From Nodularia sp. LEGE 06071 (GTDB lineage Bacteria > Cyanobacteriota > Cyanobacteriia > Cyanobacteriales > Nostocaceae), in assembly GCF_015207755.1 (NCBI RefSeq), contig NZ_JADEWH010000009.1, positions 62,001 to 126,000 on the forward strand: DNA of 64,000 bases, in the 5' to 3' direction. Below the pieces are notes generated by a model. That model was not told the origin of the DNA, ran no database searches, and saw only the letters and a list, made by a program, of their open reading frames with translations. Positions 35,002-44,155 of the stretch are shown in pieces; the stretch's first letter is position 1, and the number at the start of each line of letters is the position of its first letter. Both the position numbers and the translations under genes were made by a program.

Positions 35002-35778
35002 ATGCAGGATTTAATCAAGTTGGATTTCGTTGATTTAGCTATTGCTGTGGGATTGATGGCGATCGCTATTGGTTTATCAGCTTGGGAAAAGTTAGGACTA
35101 GAATTAAACTTAGCGATCGCCACAGGCAGAACCATCTTACAACTACTCGTATTAGGATACGTTTTAGACTTCATTTTTGCTTTAGACAATGTTTGGGGAG
35201 TTTTGGCGATTTTAGCAGTAATCTTGACAGTTGCAGCAATTGTTGCCCGAAATCGTATCAGTCCCAAAATTCCCCAAGTTTTACCCTTGGTATGGGGAGC
35301 AATTTTAATTAGTACTGCTGTGACAGTTCTTTATGCCAATTTCTTAATTATTCAACCAGACAGGTGGTATGAACCACGTTATGTAATTCCTCTAGCAGGA
35401 ATAGTATTGGGTAATGCCATGAATGCAGCTGCGATCGCCGGTGAACGTCTTGTCAGTACCATGAATGCCCAGTCTGTGGAAATAGAAACACACTTAAGCT
35501 TAGGTGCAACTCCCCAGCAAGCAGTCACCCAGTACCGCAAAGAAGCCATTAGAGCCGCATTTCTCCCCACTCTCAATCAAATGATGCTTGTGGGTATGGT
35601 AGCTATCCCCGGAATTACCACAGGTCAGTTAATCGCCGGGATTAGACCCCTTGATGCTATTTCCTACGAAATTTTAATTATTTTCATGGTTGCGATCGCT
35701 AATTTGCTGACAACTATATTAGTCACCAGAGGATTGTACCGTCAGTTCTTTAATTCCGCCGCCCAGTTAGTCAGGTGA
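35002..35778 (+). CDS. FetB/YbbM-like ABC permease (UPF0014)
   Basis: A 258-residue integral membrane protein with about seven hydrophobic segments. Family signatures are ARNRISPKIP, the central RYVIPLAGIVLGNAMNAAAIAGERL, LSLGATPQQAV and FLPTLNQMMLVGMVAIPGITTGQLIAG. The E. coli homologue FetB works with the ATPase FetA to resist iron and oxidative stress. No FetA-like ATPase gene is adjacent, so a partner must be elsewhere or the protein acts differently. GCAGGATATGG upstream is a possible but distant ribosome site. Confidence 0.88.
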   Translation: MQDLIKLDFVDLAIAVGLMAIAIGLSAWEKLGLELNLAIATGRTILQLLVLGYVLDFIFALDNVWGVLAILAVILTVAAIVARNRISPKIPQVLPLVWGAILISTAVTVLYANFLIIQPDRWYEPRYVIPLAGIVLGNAMNAAAIAGERLVSTMNAQSVEIETHLSLGATPQQAVTQYRKEAIRAAFLPTLNQMMLVGMVAIPGITTGQLIAGIRPLDAISYEILIIFMVAIANLLTTILVTRGLYRQFFNSAAQLVR

Positions 35779-35780
35779 GG

Positions 35781-35903
35781 CGTGGGGAAGAGGCAGGGGG
35801 GCAGGGGGCAGGGTGCAGGGGGAGAAGAGGCAGGGGGGCAGGGTGCAGGGAGCAGGGGGGAAAGATTATGAATGACCAATGACTAATGACCAATGACTAA
35901 TGC
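35781..35903. repeat. Composite heptamer array, second copy
   Basis: GGCAGGGGGGCAGGGTGCAG units, then GGGGGGAAAGATTATGAATGACC, then AATGACT/AATGACC heptamers. About 70 bp are nearly identical to 31343-31420. It separates the permease and the TPR gene. Confidence 0.85.
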
Positions 35904-35938
35904 CCTAAAATGGAAATTGACGTTCCCTAGCCGCTACT

Positions 35939-37780
35939 GTGTCTGAATCTTTGCCAATCCGCGATCGCTATCTTGCTTTCATCGATGAAATTATTGAATC
36001 CACCCTCAAGGGCAAAATTAGCTCTGTAGAGATGGTGTACCAAATGCTGCAAAAAAATCTAATTTCCGGGACTGGGGAAGTCTTTGAATTAGTTTTGAGC
36101 GATCGCCTCAGTAGCATTCAAAGCCAAGTGGATGGTGAAACCGACGAACTCAAGCAAGCCAAAGCCAACCGGAAATTGAGAGCGATTAAAACCATTCAAA
36201 GCCAATGGCAAAGATATTCTCAGCAAAATCAAGCTACAGAAGCGATCGCCTCAGCCGTTAGAGAAATTACTACAGCTTCTACAGATGAACGTCTGACTAT
36301 ATTTTTACGTGTGATCGACCCCAATCAGAAGCACCCGCCGAATGTTCAACAACTACAACAGTTAGCCAAAGCTTTACAACAATTTGCTCAGGTAGATCCA
36401 GATTTACCAGAAATATCCCAAGGAATTACCCGTGGTTTAGCCACTTGGCAAAGACTACAAGAACACTTGGTCAGCTGGATGTATGAAAAAAATCAGCAAT
36501 TGGGTTTTGGTGGCGTTCCCGGAGAAAGTGGCCCTTGGGCAACTTGGGCAAAGCAGATTAATAGTAATGTCCCCCAATCCCTGTTTCGCGCCTTAGCAAT
36601 GGGAGAATCTGCCATTGAATTTGCCGAAAAACAAAGCAATATTACCCTGAGTGACTGGGTAGAAATAGCATTAATTTTACAATACCTGCAACGAGGTTTA
36701 GTCAACTGGTTCGACCAACAAGCCTACAACATCCAAGCCGGCTCAAAAATGTCAATTTCCACATTCTTGACCTTTGCAGTGATTTGGAGTCAGTTAGCCA
36801 GTGGTTTCCAGAGTAGAGCCGCATACAGTAATGGCTGTTCTCAAATTATGCTCCAGATTTTACGCACCTTTGCTCAACGTCCATATTTTCCGCTTTATGG
36901 CGGTATTTTCGCCTCTTTTGCCGGAAATTCTCTACGGGATGCCCTAGATTATCTCGATGAGCCATTGCGACGAGTAGAGGGAACCCAAGAAAAAGCCAGA
37001 ATCCTTACACTGTTAGGCTATTCACAGCGTGCATTAGGGCAGTATCAGCGTTCTATCAACTTTCATCAGCAAGCTTTGGAGATAGCGAGAAACGCAGGCG
37101 ATCGCCCCTGTGAAATTGCCAATCTCAACCACCTCAGCCGTACCTATGTACAAGAAAAAAATTATACTGAAGCGATTAATAATAGTCAACGCGCCTTAAT
37201 GCTGAGTCGGCAAACAGGAGAACGCACAGCAGAAGCCAATGCCCTCGTAAACTTAGGTTACAGCGAAGTCATGCAGGCGCAAAAGCTGGAACAAGTAGAA
37301 ACAGAAGTCTATGAAACAGCTATTAACTATTTAAAACAAGGGCTAAAGTTATCAGAACAATTAGGAGATATTCAAAGCCAAGCTTTATGTTTTAATAGTT
37401 TAGGAATTGCCTATCTAGTTATAGGTCAATCACAAGCAGCAATTCCCTATTTAGAAAATGGTTTTAAAACAGCCCAAGTATCCGGAGACTTATATCTTCA
37501 AGGGCGAAATTTAGCTTATTTATCAGAAGCTTATTATAACTTACAAAACTCAGAAAAAGCTATTTATACTGGTGGCTTAGGAATGTATCTGTTAGAGCAA
37601 ATTGCTTCTAATGAATGGCGACAATCAGCAGGTTTACTGACAATTTTACAAGGACAAATGGGAGCCGAAGCTTTCCAAAGTTTATTACAGCAACATCGCC
37701 CGAAAATGATTGCGATTATTGGTGTAGATGGATATGATTACATTCCCAAATTATTGGAAATTTACAAAGAAAGTATTTGA
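35939..37780 (+). CDS. TPR-repeat protein with cyanobacterial N-terminal domain
   Basis: A 613-residue soluble protein with a GTG start (VSESLPIRDRYLAF). Residues 1-340 are a helical region of unknown function (DRLSSIQSQVDGETDELKQA, then GVPGESGPWATWAKQI). The C-terminal part has about five TPR repeats (ILTLLGYSQRALGQYQRSI, ANLNHLSRTYVQEKNYTEAI, ANALVNLGYSEVM, ALCFNSLGIAYLVIGQSQAAI, RNLAYLSEAYYNL), a protein-interaction scaffold. ATG is absent near the N-terminus, and the GTG frame opens directly after the repeat array. Function unknown; similar proteins occur only in cyanobacteria as far as I recognise. Confidence 0.8.
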   Translation: MSESLPIRDRYLAFIDEIIESTLKGKISSVEMVYQMLQKNLISGTGEVFELVLSDRLSSIQSQVDGETDELKQAKANRKLRAIKTIQSQWQRYSQQNQATEAIASAVREITTASTDERLTIFLRVIDPNQKHPPNVQQLQQLAKALQQFAQVDPDLPEISQGITRGLATWQRLQEHLVSWMYEKNQQLGFGGVPGESGPWATWAKQINSNVPQSLFRALAMGESAIEFAEKQSNITLSDWVEIALILQYLQRGLVNWFDQQAYNIQAGSKMSISTFLTFAVIWSQLASGFQSRAAYSNGCSQIMLQILRTFAQRPYFPLYGGIFASFAGNSLRDALDYLDEPLRRVEGTQEKARILTLLGYSQRALGQYQRSINFHQQALEIARNAGDRPCEIANLNHLSRTYVQEKNYTEAINNSQRALMLSRQTGERTAEANALVNLGYSEVMQAQKLEQVETEVYETAINYLKQGLKLSEQLGDIQSQALCFNSLGIAYLVIGQSQAAIPYLENGFKTAQVSGDLYLQGRNLAYLSEAYYNLQNSEKAIYTGGLGMYLLEQIASNEWRQSAGLLTILQGQMGAEAFQSLLQQHRPKMIAIIGVDGYDYIPKLLEIYKESI

Positions 37781-37825
37781 CATACTCTCCAGAATTCGAT
37801 TCGGGTGATTCTGGGGTCAAACAGT

Positions 37826-37893
37826 AAATAGGTGGGCGTAAATAAAGTTAACTGGCGGGGGTCGTCATTTGTCCTTTGTCATTGGTCATTGGT
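37826..37893. repeat. Dispersed repeat, partial copy
   Basis: AATAGGTGGGCGTAAATAAAG, then TTAACTGG, then GTCGTCATTTGTC and TCATTGGTCATTGG. This is a shortened copy of the elements at 45821-45968 and 61673-61822. Confidence 0.75.
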
Positions 37894-38045
37894 AAGGGTT
37901 TCATGGGTGTTTACGAGTCGTAATATAGTTTGGTTTTTCCATACTCACCTACTTAATTGTAGGTATAGCCTGTCTTAAATCGCCTCAGAGGATGTTTGAA
38001 AAGTCTAATTTAGGGAACACCAAAAAATAAATTACCCAATGTAGT

Positions 38046-38146
38046 GGCGTGGCAAGCTTAAAATAGTGCATTAGAGAAAAAGCTGAAAACATCGATTCAT
38101 CTCAATTTTCTCAAAAATATATTGCAACATTTTAGCCTTGCCACGC
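38046..38146. mobile_element. MITE-like element, copy B
   Basis: A 101-bp near-copy of 17998-18098. The inverted ends are better preserved here: GCGTGGCAAGCTTAAAAT at the left and, reversed, GCGTGGCAAGGCTAAAAT at the right. A second palindrome family member (38153-38178) adjoins it. Confidence 0.75.
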
Positions 38147-38152
38147 TAGTAG

Positions 38153-38178
38153 GGTGGGTTAGCGCAGCGTAACCCACC
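38153..38178. repeat. GGTGGGTTA...TAACCCACC hairpin
   Basis: A perfect 9-bp stem with an eight-base loop. A half copy (GGTGGGTTACGG) follows at about 38197. It is typical of the short palindromes scattered in Nostocales genomes. Confidence 0.75.
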
Positions 38179-38180
38179 AT

Positions 38181-38828
38181 TATCCTTAAGTTTCTGGTGG
38201 GTTACGGACTAATTGTTCTCAGTATTTCCTGATCTTGAGATAGTTTAGTTTTTTCGTGCCTACCTACTTATCTTTTACCACTTCTTTTAAAATACAAGGT
38301 TGGTTTGACATCAGGAAACCCAACAACATTTGCCAAGTTTTGTTGAGTAATACCTACGTACTGCTCTCGTCAGGGATACGTTCCAAATCTTTGGGGAAGC
38401 AACCTTTAATATGACCCAGCAACAATGGGTTTTGTCTCAGCGAAATTACGGTTTTCTATCTTAGTCAAATATATTACTATCTTATTTATACTTCAACTTG
38501 TTTGTATAACGACTAGCGCTATTTCATGACTCTGATGAAGAAGAAAATGTCAGTTGGGTTGTAGCTTACTTCCCTGTAGGGGTACAAACTGAAACCTCAC
38601 AAAACCAAGGTTTTCGGTGTTATTTTATGCCCTCTGCACACTATGTGAACGTACCATTGCTCCGCAACCCTGACGCGAACAACTCAACCTACTCCTAAAT
38701 TTATAAAAGCCTAGAAATATACAGGTTTCTAATTTTTATTTAAAGAGATTAATAGAAAAGCGCTAGTAAAAATTAGTTTCAATGCAATAGGAAATTACAT
38801 TATTTTATCAGGTGAAAAAATTATCAAA
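38181..38828. other. Long AT-rich spacer before the RTX gene
   Basis: No gene is seen in about 650 bp. The last 120 bp (TATAAAAG near 38702, AAATATAC) probably hold the promoter of the large RTX gene. No ribosome site precedes its ATG. Confidence 0.45.
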
Positions 38829-41800
38829 ATGTTAAATAAATCTTTGTTCTCGCAAACAAATACAGTTGTCTTTATTGATTCCTCTGTTCCCGACTACAAA
38901 ACCCTACAGAACGGAATTCTTGAGGGAGCGAAAACATTTATTCTTTCACGAGAAAGAGACGGGATTGCAGAAATTACAGAACTCTTACAACAAAATTCCC
39001 AAATTACCACCTTACATATCATTTCTCACGGTTCTCCAAAATCTTTGTATTTAGGTAATACGCAACTGAGTTTGGATAATTTACAGAATTATCAATCACT
39101 AACTACAACTTGGAATGTTGAGTCGATTCTGCTTCATAACAGCAACAGCAGTATCAATACTAGATATAGCACAGGCGATCGCATAGCTTATGTAGGGCTA
39201 ATCGGCAAACCCACCAGCACCAATAAAATTAATCTATCAGATACTTTAATTACAACTTCCACACCAGAAGCGGGAAGTGCTGTTCTGCCAGAAATCAATC
39301 AGACAGATATACGTAGAGATGAAAAGGCGATTTTTGCTAGATTTTCACTAGCGAATAACGTAACTGAACGAGAAATCACATCTGTGCAGCCGAATATCAA
39401 CCAAGCTGTAGACCCTGTTATCCCTACAACACATCCACGCATTTTAGGGTGTAGCTGCTCATCTTGTGCGCGTCCTTTAGTGGATCTAAATCGCATCAAT
39501 AATGAACCCCAACAGTTAACAGCACCTGTATCAGCAGCTTTAGATTTATCCCAAACTTTCTTCCTAAACAGCCTAGCAGGAGCCAACCAGACAATTTATT
39601 TAGATTTCAATGGGCATACCACCTCTGGTACTGCATGGAATCAAAACTTTACAAATGGGGCTAATATTGTTACCCCTGCCTTTGACTTAGATGGCAATCC
39701 AGCCTCCTTTAGCTCGACTGAACTGGAAAGAATTCAGTATATTTGGCAGCGTGTCGCTGAAGATTTTATCCCCTTTAATGTTAATGTCACAACCCAAGCA
39801 CCAACAGATATTAACGATCTGATTAAGAGTGGTGCTAACGATACTCGTTGGGGTGTGCGTGCTGTTATTGGTGGTAGCGGCTTGGACTGGATTGGTCAGA
39901 GATTATCAGGAATCGCCTACTTTGGTTCTTTCAATTGGAATACTGATACTCCCACTTTTATGTTTAGTGAGGATATGTCCGAACAGGAGAAACCTACGGC
40001 TGAGACTATCTCCCATGAAGTAGGTCATACTCTAGGACTTAGCCATGATGGACGTATTAGCCCATCTGAGGAATACTACTATGGACATGGTAGCGGTGAC
40101 ACAGGCTGGGCACCAATTATGGGATTCTCCGACTTCCAGAACGTAACCCAGTGGAGCAAAGGCCAGTATGCTTCCGCTAAGAATACTGAAGATGATTTGC
40201 AAATTATTACGACCCAAAATGGTTTTGGCTACCGAACAGATGATACTGGGAATACAATTGCTACAGCAAAGGCATTAACCGTTTCTGGTACAACTTTCAG
40301 TGGTAGTGGCATCATCGAACGTAATACAGATATTGATTTCTATAGTTTTTATACTGGTGCTGGTGCAATTAGCTTAACCGTGAATCCCTTTACTCGCGGA
40401 CCAAACCTAGATATTTTAGCAGAGCTATACAATTCTGTTGGTACATTACTTGTATCCTCCAATCCAACAGAGTCCCTATTTGCAATTATCGACACAAGTG
40501 TGGATGCTGGAACGTATTACCTCAAAATTGATGGTGTAGGTAAAGGAAATCCTCTTGGTACTGGCTACACAGATTATGGCAGTTTAGGTCAATATTTTAT
40601 CAGTGGTAATATTGCCGCTAGTATTACTGAACCCCCTGTAGTCACCCCTACCAGCACCGCTTTATCCTACATTGAGAATGCGACTACAATTATTGACCCA
40701 GCTATCACCGTCAGTGATGTCGATTCACCTAACCTAGCTAGCGCTACCGTCAGGATTACTTCTGGCTTCGTTTCTAGTCAAGATATCCTCAGTTTTACGA
40801 ATCAAAACGGAATTACAGGCAATTACAACAACAGTATAGGGGTTTTAACCTTAACTGGTGCGGCTACAGTTGCTAATTACCAAACCGCTTTACGTTCCAT
40901 TACCTATACCAACAGCAGCGATAGCCCAAATACTACACCTCGCACTATCAGTTTTCAAGTTAATGATGGTGGTTTAAACAGTACCACTGTTAACCGTAAT
41001 ATCAACGTGACTGCGGTTAACGATGCTCCCACAAATCTCAATCTGAGTAATAACGCCGTTGCGGACAATCAAGCTGTTGGTACAATAATTGGTAATCTCA
41101 GCACCACAGATCCCGATATTGGTGACTCCTTTACCTATAGTCTAGTGACAGGTACAGGTGCAACTGATAACGCATCTTTTACTATCAGTGGCAATCAACT
41201 GCAAACAAACGCCATTTTCAACTATGCAACCAAAAATATCTACAGCGTTCTAGTTCGCACCACTGACCAAGGTGGCTTATCCTATGATCGACAGTTCACG
41301 ATTAATATCAATCCCAACAACCAAGATAACGTCGTCACAGGAACAGCAAATAACGAAAACTTCACCACCACAGCCCAAAAAGATATCATAAACGCTCAAG
41401 GTGGAAATGACACCATCACTAGCACCTTTGATAATTTACAACAAAACGATACTTTGAACGGTGGTACAGAAATTGATACTCTGATTATTACCGGAGGAAC
41501 TAGTGCCAATGCCATTACTATTAATAGCAATAATGCTAATCAATTTAATATTCCTGGTACAACCATCATCGGATTTGAACGCTTTGATTTAAGTGGATTT
41601 ACTGGTAAAATCAGTTTTGTAGGTAATAGCGGTGATGATTGGATTCAAGCAGGTGCAGGAAACGATAATTTAACCGGTGGTAATGGTAATGATTACCTGA
41701 ACGGCGGAACAGGTGCAGATACCATGATTGGTGGTGCTGGTAATGATTTCTACTATGTTGATAATGTGGGAGATAAAATCACAGAAAATTTTGGTCAGGG

Positions 41801-42806
41801 AACTGATACTGCTTTCAGCACTATTAGTTACACATTAGGAAATAACTTAGAAAACCTGACTTTAGAAGGCACATCTGCTATCAATGGTACTGGTAATAGT
41901 TTAAATAATATTCTCATAGGTAACAGTGGGAATAATGTCCTCAATGGTCAAGCAGGTGCAGATACCATGATTGGGGGTGAGGGTAATGATTCCTACTATG
42001 TTAATAATGCAGGAGATACGATCACAGAAATTGCTGATCAGGGAACTGATACTGTTTTCAGCACTATTAGTTACACATTAGAAAATCACGTAGAAAACCT
42101 AACTTTAGAAGGCACATCTGCTATCAATGGTACTGGTAATGACCTCAATAATATCCTCACAGGTAACAGTCGTAATAATGTCCTCAATGGTCAAGCAGGT
42201 GCAGATACCATGATTGGTGGTGCTGGTAATGATTCCTACTATGTTGATTATGTCGGAGATACCATCATAGAATTGGCTGGTCAGGGAACTGATAATGTTT
42301 TCAGCACTATTAGTTACACATTGGAAAATAACCTAGAAAACCTGACTTTAGAAGGCACATCTGCTATCAATGGTACTGGTAATGACCTGATTAATATCCT
42401 CACAGGTAACGCCGCAGCTAACACTCTAACAGGTGATGCAGGTGCAGATACACTCATTGGTAATGCAGGTGCAGATACTCTCATTGGTGGAACTGGTAAT
42501 GATAAACTCTATTTGGGTTTGAATGATGGTGCGGTAGATATTGTCAATTATGCTTTGAATGATGGTGCAGATACGGTTTATCAGTTTGTGCGTGGTGCCG
42601 GTGGTGATCAAATCCAATTTACAGGCATTCCGAATATTGATGTGGTGAGATCATTTAGTAATACTTTACTGCGTTTGGGTGATGGTATTGCTGGTAATAG
42701 TGGTTTTGGAAGTGGTCAGTTATTAGTGACATTATCCGCGACAACTGGCTTTATTGGTGCTGATGTGAATGTTAACTTGTTTGGTGCTAATTTCTTGTTT
42801 ACGTGA
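38829..42806 (+). CDS. Large secreted metzincin-type protease with DUF4347 and RTX repeats
   Basis: 1325 residues. Order: DUF4347 (about 12-130, with TLHIISHGSP); metzincin-like protease with zinc motif HEVGHTLGLSH starting at His396 and an IMG Met-turn; a pre-peptidase C-terminal-like beta domain (about 480-600); cadherin-like repeats (about 600-840); then glycine/aspartate RTX nonapeptides (GGNGNDYLNGG, GGAGND) that bind Ca2+. There is no signal peptide, which fits type I secretion through a C-terminal signal. DNA from about 41.7 to 42.4 kb is a tandem 243-bp repeat, three copies. It is probably an extracellular, calcium-dependent protease or adhesin. No exporter genes are adjacent. Confidence 0.92.
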   Translation: MLNKSLFSQTNTVVFIDSSVPDYKTLQNGILEGAKTFILSRERDGIAEITELLQQNSQITTLHIISHGSPKSLYLGNTQLSLDNLQNYQSLTTTWNVESILLHNSNSSINTRYSTGDRIAYVGLIGKPTSTNKINLSDTLITTSTPEAGSAVLPEINQTDIRRDEKAIFARFSLANNVTEREITSVQPNINQAVDPVIPTTHPRILGCSCSSCARPLVDLNRINNEPQQLTAPVSAALDLSQTFFLNSLAGANQTIYLDFNGHTTSGTAWNQNFTNGANIVTPAFDLDGNPASFSSTELERIQYIWQRVAEDFIPFNVNVTTQAPTDINDLIKSGANDTRWGVRAVIGGSGLDWIGQRLSGIAYFGSFNWNTDTPTFMFSEDMSEQEKPTAETISHEVGHTLGLSHDGRISPSEEYYYGHGSGDTGWAPIMGFSDFQNVTQWSKGQYASAKNTEDDLQIITTQNGFGYRTDDTGNTIATAKALTVSGTTFSGSGIIERNTDIDFYSFYTGAGAISLTVNPFTRGPNLDILAELYNSVGTLLVSSNPTESLFAIIDTSVDAGTYYLKIDGVGKGNPLGTGYTDYGSLGQYFISGNIAASITEPPVVTPTSTALSYIENATTIIDPAITVSDVDSPNLASATVRITSGFVSSQDILSFTNQNGITGNYNNSIGVLTLTGAATVANYQTALRSITYTNSSDSPNTTPRTISFQVNDGGLNSTTVNRNINVTAVNDAPTNLNLSNNAVADNQAVGTIIGNLSTTDPDIGDSFTYSLVTGTGATDNASFTISGNQLQTNAIFNYATKNIYSVLVRTTDQGGLSYDRQFTININPNNQDNVVTGTANNENFTTTAQKDIINAQGGNDTITSTFDNLQQNDTLNGGTEIDTLIITGGTSANAITINSNNANQFNIPGTTIIGFERFDLSGFTGKISFVGNSGDDWIQAGAGNDNLTGGNGNDYLNGGTGADTMIGGAGNDFYYVDNVGDKITENFGQGTDTAFSTISYTLGNNLENLTLEGTSAINGTGNSLNNILIGNSGNNVLNGQAGADTMIGGEGNDSYYVNNAGDTITEIADQGTDTVFSTISYTLENHVENLTLEGTSAINGTGNDLNNILTGNSRNNVLNGQAGADTMIGGAGNDSYYVDYVGDTIIELAGQGTDNVFSTISYTLENNLENLTLEGTSAINGTGNDLINILTGNAAANTLTGDAGADTLIGNAGADTLIGGTGNDKLYLGLNDGAVDIVNYALNDGADTVYQFVRGAGGDQIQFTGIPNIDVVRSFSNTLLRLGDGIAGNSGFGSGQLLVTLSATTGFIGADVNVNLFGANFLFT

Positions 42807-42831
42807 GTTCGATGGATATTGTTTGAGGACG

Positions 42832-42862
42832 AAACCCCTATCCATGATTTATGTAGGGGTTT
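42832..42862. terminator. Hairpin between the RTX and SucD-like genes
   Basis: AAACCCCTA (42832-42840) pairs with TAGGGGTTT (42854-42862). It lies 26 bp past the RTX stop, between convergent genes, so it can serve both. The U tract is weak. Confidence 0.65.
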
Positions 42863-42925
42863 AGCCTGGTTCAAGGCATCATGTCAATAACCTCAAAGAT
42901 AGTCGCATTAATACCTGCTGATTAA

Positions 42926-43846
42926 CTACGAACTTTTAACTAATTTAATTCCCTTTTTTACCAGTTCTGGAATTAGAGAAGGACGTTCCGCGACTGGAAT
43001 TTTTGCTTCTTTAAAAGCAGCTAATTTACTTTGTGCTGTGCCAAAATTAGGGTCACGTCCGATAACTGTGGCTAAAGTCCCGCTTTGTCGCCAATTTTTG
43101 GCGGCTGGTGCGTGTCTACCGGCAATATAGGCAATTACTGGTTTATCAATGGCTTCAGTAATGTACCGCGCTGCGGCTTCTTCACTATCACCGCCTGGTT
43201 GACCGACTAAAACGATCGCTTCTGTGGTTTCATCTTCATCGAGAATTTGCAGCCATTGCAGAAATGATGAACCAACGATCGCATCACTACCAATACTGAC
43301 ACTAATTGATTGCCCTAAACCAGCTTTGGTTAATTCCCACGCCACTTCATAAGTCAGGGTACTACTACGGCTCACAATCCCCACAGGGCCAGGTGTATAC
43401 AATTCGCTCGGTTGAGTCCCCAAGAGGATTTTTCCCGGTACAATAATTCCGGGACTGTTCGGCCCTACTATCAAAGTTTCACCGGCTTCGGCTTTGCGAA
43501 GTAATTTCACCATATCCAACGGTGGTACACCACCAGTAATGATGATAATCTGGCTGATATTGCAGGCGATCGCTTCTAATGCTGCATCTAAAACTTGGTA
43601 TGGGTGTACGCAGATAATCGCTGTGTCAATTACGCCAAATTTCGCCACTACCTCTTCCACCAAGTCGAATACTGGCAGATTGTAGCGTTGCTGTCCACCA
43701 CATCCGGGATTGACACCAGCAACCAAATTTGTACCATAAGCTTTCATTTGAGCAATATGAGTTGCTGTGATAAATTCAGAAAAGCCCTGGATTAATACTT
43801 TGCTGTCTGGTGTTAGGTTCATAAAACGTTTTGGTAGATGGAGCAA
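42926..43846 (-). CDS. Succinyl-CoA synthetase alpha-like protein lacking the phospho-His
   Basis: 306 residues with the SucD fold: CoA-binding KVLIQGF, GVNPGCGGQ, TGGVPPLDM, GPNSPGI and GIVSRSSTLTYE align closely with E. coli SucD. The catalytic His246 (GHAG) is Gln254 here (RQSG; CAA at 43085-43087), its partner Glu208 (GEIGG) is Gln216 (GQPGG), and the conserved Cys in GPNCPG is Ser131. Ordinary phosphoryl transfer should therefore be impossible. The SucC-like partner lies upstream on the same strand. A possible start at codon 9 (MNLTPD) is nearer the family start. It may be a regulatory or CoA-binding protein. Confidence 0.85.
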   Translation of the reverse strand: MLHLPKRFMNLTPDSKVLIQGFSEFITATHIAQMKAYGTNLVAGVNPGCGGQQRYNLPVFDLVEEVVAKFGVIDTAIICVHPYQVLDAALEAIACNISQIIIITGGVPPLDMVKLLRKAEAGETLIVGPNSPGIIVPGKILLGTQPSELYTPGPVGIVSRSSTLTYEVAWELTKAGLGQSISVSIGSDAIVGSSFLQWLQILDEDETTEAIVLVGQPGGDSEEAAARYITEAIDKPVIAYIAGRHAPAAKNWRQSGTLATVIGRDPNFGTAQSKLAAFKEAKIPVAERPSLIPELVKKGIKLVKSS

Positions 43847-43880
43847 ATTACGGAATAAGTTTATTATTACGTATGAGGAT

Positions 43881-44155
43881 TAGTATCCTCTTAATATTCC
43901 TTGTTGCTTGGCTTTGCCTTCAGCTTGACGAAATATCTATAATCCTACGGCAAAATATACTGCGCCATTGATGAAAGCGATTAATAACTTGGTTAAATTC
44001 AAACCTTGACGCAGTAATTCAGCACCAGGAGTCATGGGAAGCAATGGTGCCAAAATTCTTGCTGATCCTGTCCAACTTTCGGAGGGTATGGTCAGTAAAA
44101 TGCTGCTAATGTTTTCATGAACAACTACTTTGTTGGGAAAATTTGAAAAATTGGC
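43881..44155 (-). pseudogene. C-terminal remnant of an ABC-2-type permease, with in-frame stop
   Basis: On the minus strand, a frame directly continuing the SucC-like reading frame after its stop gives NFPNKVVVHENISSILLTIP, then PMTPGAELLRQGLN, LLIAFINGAVYFAVG, a TAG (43938-43940), IFRQAEGKAKQQGILRGY and a final TAA at 43881. This looks like the last membrane helices and tail of a cyanobacterial ABC-2 family permease. It has no start and one internal stop, so it is a relic of a gene that once stood between the two Suc-like genes or was inserted there. Confidence 0.5.

Noticed and set aside
39829-40217. Shorter frames inside the RTX protease gene
   Set aside because: They lie within the convincing protease domain of the large reading frame and are shadows.
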